Shown here: piece after piece, positions 8,692 through 14,114 of the stretch
How positions within the stretch are numbered: position 1 is the stretch's first letter
Layout of the letters: every line of letters starts with the position of its first letter
Assembly (NCBI GenBank): GCA_015501595.1
Contig: JADNRX010001127.1
Span: 1-14,114, forward strand
Source of the DNA: Hymenopellis radicata
Lineage: Eukaryota > Basidiomycota > Agaricomycetes > Agaricales > Physalacriaceae
DNA: 14,114 nt
Direction: 5' to 3'
Translations under genes and position numbers: made by a program
Notes under the pieces: model-generated
What the model was told of the DNA's origin: nothing
The model's database searches: none
What the model saw: the letters and a program-made list of their open reading frames with translations, nothing else

Positions 8692-8696
8692 CCAAT
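8692..8696 (+). promoter_or_regulatory. CCAAT box candidate
   Basis: CCAAT occurs 60 bp upstream of a strong TATA box and 109 bp upstream of the start of the 453-aa gene, a usual position for HAP-complex binding in fungi. A five-base motif alone is weak evidence; the pairing with the TATA box is what makes it worth listing. Confidence 0.35.
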
Positions 8697-8755
8697 TGAT
8701 CTGCGCACTCCGTTCCAGTACATGCAATGTAACGCTCCATTACATAGGATGATGC

Positions 8756-8763
8756 TATATAAG
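8756..8763 (+). promoter_or_regulatory. TATA box of the 453-aa gene
   Basis: TATATAAG lies 41 bp before the ATG at 8805. Initiation about 30 bp downstream of the box would leave a 5' leader of only 10-20 nt, which supports 8805 as the start codon and suggests a regulated, TATA-dependent promoter. Confidence 0.65.
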
Positions 8764-8804
8764 GGACACCTTCCGTTCGTACATATCCATTAAATCATTT
8801 GACG

Positions 8805-10166
8805 ATGTCTTCAAACTTATCTCGCGAACAGACCTCATCTTCAACCGAGCGCTCTTCACTCTCCGGACAAACCCTAAATGATTATTTGCCGCTCCCAGAT
8901 GGGAGTGGAACCGAAGGGTGCGTCCGCTGCTGCTCCCTGCGACGCCACAGTCTAATGTCCGTCTGCAGCGAATCAGAAGATTTCCCCCCTTCAGGCTCAA
9001 CACTAGAAGCCTCTAGTGAAGACTACTTTGGCGCCGTTTGTCATGGGACGGTGTCCATTGTACCTTGTCGGCGGGGAAATCGTATCGAGACGACGACGCA
9101 CATACAATCCATTATCGACAGGACGAACATCATGCACGGAGGAGAATGGGAGTCAGACATGAATCAAGCAGGTATCGAATTTACCAGCAGGTCTACTCTC
9201 AAAATCACAATCAAGTCCGGCGCATTCCCCACCTTTGATTCCTTCGCCACATTTGTCAGACCCTTGATTCATAATCCATGTCGTGTTATCACGCTCGACC
9301 TGAGCGACAGACATTGTCCGGGGATCTGTCCCACGGATACAAGGCCAACGTCAGTGGCGGAGTGGCGGAATGTTGTACTTGGAGTGATGGATTCTGCGGA
9401 CTCGGAGCTGGATGATGATGATTCCTGTGAGGTGAGATGTACATCCACAGGTGGCGATGTCACCCATACATTGAATATCCATCTCCGCCCAGATCGAGCC
9501 CTGGTTCATTCAATCAGCGTCATCAAGAGTCTTGTTTCACTCGATGCAACGATAATGTTGGGGAGTACTATGGACATCGCGGCGTCGTCGACAACTATCC
9601 AGCGCGTTCTTCCCATGTTCTTCGAAGAGGTCGGCTCGAGCAGGGGGCTTAAGCTATGTAGGCCACCACCGAACAGCCGTAAGTCTTCAAGCTTCACGCT
9701 ACATTCACTGCGCTCACCTCTATCCGTAGTAAGATCATTGTCTGTTTGGTGTGGCCGACTTCCGGAAACACTCGTCTTGGAGGTAACGGAGAAAGACGCG
9801 ACTGCACTCCTAAATTGGCTTTGCCACATGCTAGAAGATCAGCCGAGTGCCCTGCCACCAAAGCTGATTCTGCAATTTTCCTTGACAGCCGTGCAGGAAG
9901 TTCAGCAGCAACAGTGGTGGGAATTAGACGGACTCCTTAGATGGCGAAATGAGGAGGGTCCCCAGCTGGAAAGCGTAGATAAACGTATCCAAGTGCATGA
10001 GATACTGAAAAATCGACTTCCACAAGTACTGTCTATGTTGCAAGTTGATAGTGGAGCGTCGGCCTCCTCTCAGTCAGGCGTGCAGGCGATGACAATCCGG
10101 CATCCCGACAGTCGCAGAGCGCACCACGATGTTGGTCAGTATTCAAACAGTAGTAGTATTATGTAG
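8805..10166 (+). CDS. Hypothetical protein, 453 aa, weakly F-box/LRR-like
   Basis: One uninterrupted frame of 453 codons from an ATG 41 bp after a TATA box to a TAG at 10164-10166. I do not recognise a named family. The first 75 residues are Ser/Thr-rich and probably disordered, with a Cys-Arg patch (CVRCCSLRRH, 39-48). From about 125 it alternates strand and helix: LKITIKSG (132-139), FATFVRPLIHNPCRVITLDLS (148-168 region) and repeated short hydrophobic strands. An acidic run DDDD sits at 203-206. Near the C-terminus, QQQQWWELDGLLRWRNEEG (367-385) resembles a phrase common in Agaricomycete F-box/LRR-type proteins, where strands end in a tryptophan-rich helix; the N-terminal F-box itself is not visible. 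There is no signal peptide or membrane segment, so it is likely cytosolic or nuclear. Lack of introns is unusual beside its neighbours. It converges on the DUF6535 gene, 40 bp between stops. Confidence 0.68.
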   Translation: MSSNLSREQTSSSTERSSLSGQTLNDYLPLPDGSGTEGCVRCCSLRRHSLMSVCSESEDFPPSGSTLEASSEDYFGAVCHGTVSIVPCRRGNRIETTTHIQSIIDRTNIMHGGEWESDMNQAGIEFTSRSTLKITIKSGAFPTFDSFATFVRPLIHNPCRVITLDLSDRHCPGICPTDTRPTSVAEWRNVVLGVMDSADSELDDDDSCEVRCTSTGGDVTHTLNIHLRPDRALVHSISVIKSLVSLDATIMLGSTMDIAASSTTIQRVLPMFFEEVGSSRGLKLCRPPPNSRKSSSFTLHSLRSPLSVVRSLSVWCGRLPETLVLEVTEKDATALLNWLCHMLEDQPSALPPKLILQFSLTAVQEVQQQQWWELDGLLRWRNEEGPQLESVDKRIQVHEILKNRLPQVLSMLQVDSGASASSQSGVQAMTIRHPDSRRAHHDVGQYSNSSSIM

Positions 10167-10206
10167 TAGTGTTTAATACATTGTGAAGTAAGTAGTTCGA
10201 TCTTTT
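10167..10206. other. 40-bp convergent gap between two stop codons
   Basis: The stops of the 453-aa gene and the DUF6535 gene face each other across only 40 AT-rich bases. Both polyadenylation sites must lie within the opposite gene's transcribed region unless the 3' ends are extremely short, so overlapping antisense 3' ends are expected. Confidence 0.8.
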
Positions 10207-13200
10207 TCAATCATTCGAGAGGTACACATCAAGCAACTCGATTCCAGTCTCCAAATACGCAACCATATCGTTCACTTGCGTTTCGGTGGGCATCACTGAT
10301 GATCGAGCAGGGGTGCCAAAAACAGGATACAACGGGATGTCGAAACAGTCCTGTCTGGCTGCATGCAGCATGGCACGACACTCAGGCCATGTCATACTTA
10401 TCTTGCTGCTCTTCCACAATAGACCCAAGAACTCAACAGCTTTCAATCGTGGGGACGCATACAAACCTGAAATGGCACTCCAGGAGTCTTCTGGAGCGGA
10501 AAGGAAGAGAATACAGATGTGAACCACATTGTCTTTGCGGAAGAGGTATTGCTGGTGGACTGCAAGGTCCGGCGATGAATCTTGTAGTTGAAGTAAAGGA
10601 AGACACCATTCAGGACGTTGATCAGGTGGAATGTCGGCAGAGGTCCAGTAAAACATTGTCTGAATGTAGTAACAGAGGGCTGCGCCGACGGTGGGATAGT
10701 AACGAAATGGTGTTAAAACCCGAAGAAGATCTACCTCTACAAAAAGGTCGTAGGCGGCAGGTACACGCTGAAAGAGTCCACGTTCGAGCAGAAGACTTCC
10801 CGGCCAAAGGTAACGGTGAGCGTAAGGCTTGTCTTTGATATCACCAAAACGGAATAGAAGGAGATCTTTGATGAATTTCACTGAAAACCACTTCTTCCAT
10901 CGATACACGAGGAATTCTCCGATGTAGGAGGACTCTGCTGCATGGGACAGAAAGTAGGAGATAACAAGCAAGGCGAGGTCCCGAGGTACATCCAAAAGTT
11001 CAAGATCCTTTGGATCGTTGGGTAACGAGACATTTGTGAAAAGAGATTGGAGAGTGATATAGATAGTGAAACCATCGAATTCTTCTGTAGGTTTATAGTC
11101 CTTTCGGACCATCTCGCGAAGCATCTTGCACACCAGGCGTTTCATCTCTCCTACAACCATGGCATCGGGCGTCGGGCAATCACCTTGCGTGAGGTAGCGG
11201 AAGTAGTTCACGCTGCTTAATTTTGTCTTTAAGCCCGGAAACTTGTGGAAGGCAAATGCACTGGGTGTGAAACCATCGAATGCACGGAATAGACGATAGA
11301 GACTTTGATCAACCATCTTCCGGAACGCAGGCACTTGACAGACCCGACGGAATGTGACCGCAGACTCGTCAAATGGGACAGGATATCCGCGATGTCCTTC
11401 GTAACACAACTGAAATTCCTTCGTATTGTACACGTCGAGTACAGATGGGGAGTTAGTGCAGAGCTGAATGATAGGAAGGAGTGCCGATGAGCCACTTCGA
11501 ATATCATCCTCAGACGGAATACCAGTGTATGGGTTAAAGACAAGGTCGACTAAATCAATCCATGTCTGAGGGTGGAGGCGAAGGTCGAGATGAGCCGGAA
11601 GATAGTCAGGATTCAGAAACACCTCCTTCGCTTGCAATTTCATCGGCAGCGCTTCCACATACACACGATGAGATGCGATCGCAGCAACTAGCTCAAGTGG
11701 AACAGGTGGATGCGTGGGCAAGAACTCCCGTAACAAATCGTAATCGAACCGGATAACAAACTTTGCCGCCCGTACAAAACGTTCCAGCAGCATATAAGTG
11801 TTCTGTGCATCAAACGGATCGCTCGGTGGCGACTCCAGGACGGAAACAAGAGGACGAAATAACTGTTGGAATTCGGAATTTGTTTCAATCCCTAACGGTC
11901 TGGCGCTGAACTTTATATTTAACCTATCGTGAAAATGCTTGGGAAATCCGCCAAAACTCTGAAAGATGATGCTCCGAGCAGACGGGTTGGTGGAATTCGC
12001 GAAGACCCACTCAAGCACATCAACAGAAAAGTAATGATCGGCCTGGCGTTTCACAACCATCGTCTCCTCCGCCTCTCTAATCGACTTGTCCGGCGTCGTG
12101 AAAAGAGTCTTAGGATGCAAGAGAGGACAAAGTAGTACGTAAAGCTGGTTGGAAAGCGGCGTTTTGTAAGGGCATTGTGGATGTAGCGCAGAGAGGATAT
12201 GGCTTGCAAAGTATGCAGAGTACGCTATCAAGGCAAATAGGCCAACGACGTACGCCGATGCTGGATACAGTTGCGCGAGAAAGATGATGAGTCCGATGAA
12301 GAAGATGCCAAGCGAAAGGTGCATAAGCAGTGGAAGCATGCCAATGATCAGAGGCACACGCCACGCTTGCAATCCTTCATAACGGAACTGACGTAGCAGA
12401 CTGCGATGGAGAGGTGTTCCAGACGTCATGGACATGTACTGGTGCAGCCACTGCTTCGCCAACACAGCGACGAGGGCCGTGATCAAGCTCAACGACAAGC
12501 TCGTGTACCAAAGCCCGTTAATCCATAGTTGGGCATGAGTCGGCGAGAAGTCAAGCGCGTTCGGAGACGAGACCACTGGATCAAGATCAACAGCTGATCC
12601 GTTCACGAAGGCGCGCTGGACAACTAATATCTCGTACAAGATCGAGCTAGATAGCTGGACGTAGTCAGGTTCGAGTTTGGCGGCCGTTTCGATGAGGAAG
12701 GCAGTAACCACTGCCGAGAACAGACCAGCCTGAGGGGAATGTTAGATGAAAGGTAGGGGTACGCCGGTGGACATAACACGCACGAAGACAAGGAGGACAT
12801 CGACGGTGTCTCGCGCATCCTCAGCTAAATCTGTATCGAAAATCTGAAATTCGTCGAGACACATCCTCCACACGCGCGAGTTCGGCTGCGCCTCCTCATA
12901 AATCGGATCCGGAGGATACTTTTGTTCGTAATCCAAAGGGTCATATCCTAGACAACTATCAGCACGCGACTTGGCAATCAGATATTTACGAACCTCTCAC
13001 GTTGCGATCTTTGGGCAGCCCAAAGAACTTTTTTCGCGCACGGCGTCCTTTGCGTGCAGGAGGCGGACCGGAATCTACACCAAGCGGCTGTTTATTTTCT
13101 TCTGGCGCTTCATCGCTCTCTTCATCCACGTCCTCTTCCGCATCATCGACCTCCGACTCGTCTGCAGGACGCACTTGAACCCCTTGGTTCCTTTTCTTCG

Positions 13201-13398
13201 CGCGTCCGGGTCGAAAGTTCCGGGTGTTCTTAGGGAGCTTAGCCTCGCCAGTATTTGGTATGGTCCTGGGATTGCCCTCCCTAGGCGACGGGAAGAAAGG
13301 GACGCTGTGTCCGCTAGCTGTCGGGCAACTTCTGGCGAGTTGACAACGATATCAGCCGAATTAATCGGGACATTATCTGCGCCGGGAGTGTTGGACAT
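10207..13398 (-). CDS. DUF6535 domain-containing multi-pass membrane protein
   Basis: The main exon (12729-10207, 840 codons) is open throughout. A 54-bp GT-AG intron (12783-12730) joins it to 12947-12784, giving the DUF6535 core: PNSRVWRMCLDEFQIFDTDL, DTVDVLLVF|AGLFSAVVTAFLI, DYVQLSSSILYEILV, ALWINGLWYTSLSLSL-type segment, AVLAKQWLHQYM and RQFRYEGLQAWRVP. About four to five hydrophobic helices follow within the first 250 residues; the remaining about 600 residues are soluble-looking and lineage-specific. A further 46-bp intron (12993-12948, donor GTTCGT) leads to an acidic/basic low-complexity N-terminus (ESEVDDAEEDVDEESDE, then KGRRARKK). That frame has no ATG. The best start, ATG at 13398 (MSNTPGADNVPINSADIVV), is in another frame; a 53-bp intron at 13329-13277 would join them, to 1,012 aa, but its sites (GTTGCC, GGAG) are weak, so a one-base frameshift is possible. 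The family is expanded in Agaricomycetes and has no known function. Confidence 0.9.
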
Positions 13399-14114
13399 CG
13401 TCGACGAAGGCTGTGGATATGATGTTACGAGGGAGAGGGTCCCAGTCCGAAGTAAACAGACCGCATGCCAGGCGACATCGTGTCGTCAGTGGCAATGCTT
13501 CTGTGGGTACAGTTTCCCATGTGGTTCCGGGGCATCAGTGTAACGCCTCCCGCGCATCAATGTGTTATCGACTACCGGTGCTAGGAGGCGCGTGGTAGTC
13601 CAGCACCTTTACCAAGGTTATCCAGATGTATGTCTTCAGGAAGCGTAGTTAGACGCACTCCAAGTCTACGGGTGATACGGCCTACGTAAACTAAAGGCTG
13701 ATGGATGATTGACGGGTGCGCCAATAGAAACTGTGATTGTCGGGCGCCAGTCGGGTGCTGATGGCAACTGGAAAAGGACACCTGAAAGATCGAGTATAGT
13801 TTTCACCGCATCAAGGTGCGCGAGCTTGGACTAGGACGCGTTGAACAATGAACGTGATCGTGGCAGGAGGCAAAGAAGCGATCGCCGAAAACGGAAGAGA
13901 CGCCGAGGACCCCGGTCACTCGATTCTCTTCAAAGTGTGGAGAATGATTTCAGCCCCACAGCTTAGAGTAGGAGCGTTCATTTTCAGTGGATAAGCGTTG
14001 GTCTGTAATAGCAATGTAGTACGATCTACTGTACAATTAAAGGTAGCCGTCACTGGCAAAAACCCGACGCCACAAAGTTGTTCTTCGGACAGAAACAGTT
14101 GAAGAAACCTATAA
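13399..14114. other. Upstream region of the DUF6535 gene; no gene recognised
   Basis: The 716 bp contain a pyrimidine-rich tract on the minus strand (near 13428-13445, CCCTCTCCCTC) just before the proposed DUF6535 start, a common fungal promoter feature. Two minus-strand stretches look slightly coding: about 13670-13850 (for example PSAPDWRPTITVSIGAP) and about 13600-13690 (RRLGVRLTTLPEDIHLDNL), in different frames. No start, splice sites or family could be assigned to them. No repeat or RNA gene was seen. Confidence 0.45.

Larger units (their letters stand above)
6973..8804. other. Gene-poor 1.8-kb region upstream of two divergent genes
   Basis: It lies between the start of the leftward GH127 relic and the start of the rightward 453-aa gene. 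It contains an imperfect tandem repeat (about 7583-7793) and a core promoter at the right end. A plus-strand frame of 155 codons (7759-8226) is open but low in complexity, rich in R, S, H and P, starts inside the repeat and matches nothing I know. On the minus strand, 8003-8185 gives a somewhat protein-like stretch (NWTCNGMDHKIGENGMLIEQ) ending at a GTGAGT-like donor; 7024-7212 also reads as protein-like (SSATIDLYSFWKT). These could be relic exons, but no family was recognised. Confidence 0.5.

Noticed and set aside
10299..10838. Plus-strand frame of 179 codons inside the DUF6535 main exon
   Set aside because: Antisense shadow of a long exon with strong family support; basic, repeat-free, no recognisable domain.
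12971..13543. Plus-strand frame of 190 codons opposite the DUF6535 N-terminus
   Set aside because: It is antisense to the charged N-terminal exon of the DUF6535 gene and its composition is what that sequence gives when read backwards; no motif of its own.

Overview
This is nuclear DNA of a filamentous basidiomycete, most likely an Agaricomycete. The coding sequences are broken by 40-61 bp GT-AG introns, both strands carry genes at moderate density, and the families seen are typical of that class: a DUF6535 membrane protein, a CFEM-like GPI-type secreted protein, an arylsulfotransferase-like protein and a GH127/DUF1680 protein. I see no bacterial-type operon, CRISPR array, rRNA, tRNA or complete transposon. 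Many of these genes do not show as long open frames; they were found by joining short exons at splice sites and matching conserved motifs.

Layout. 1-315 (-): 5' part of a P-loop NTPase (adenylate-kinase-like) running off the window, with an 11-nt microexon, a GC-AG intron and one apparent 1-nt frameshift. 1066-1711 (+): intact four-exon gene for a 162-aa CFEM-like eight-cysteine secreted protein with a GPI-type tail. About 1816-3341 (-): decayed arylsulfotransferase (ASST) gene. 3342-4394: no supportable gene. 4395-5272 (-): three-exon Suc_Fer-like (Apd1/Aim32-type) [2Fe-2S] protein with an apparent frameshift in a homopolymer. 5704-6972 (-): decayed GH127/DUF1680 gene whose introns are kept but which has lost roughly 300 central residues. 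6973-8804: gene-poor, with an imperfect tandem repeat and the promoter of the next gene. 8805-10166 (+): single-exon 453-aa protein of unknown function with weak F-box/LRR-like character. 10207-13398 (-): DUF6535 multi-pass membrane protein of about 1,000 aa, tail to tail with the previous gene. 13399-14114: nothing recognised.

The genes do not form an evident pathway. The left half looks like a secreted-enzyme neighbourhood in decay, with one intact secreted cysteine-rich gene among broken enzyme genes. The right half holds two long intact lineage-specific genes in convergent orientation with a 40-bp gap. No new multi-gene system can be demonstrated. The most unusual points are the Walker A motif assembled from three exons, the exon-preserving deletion in the GH127 relic, and single-base frame breaks in otherwise conserved genes, which could be real decay or assembly indels.
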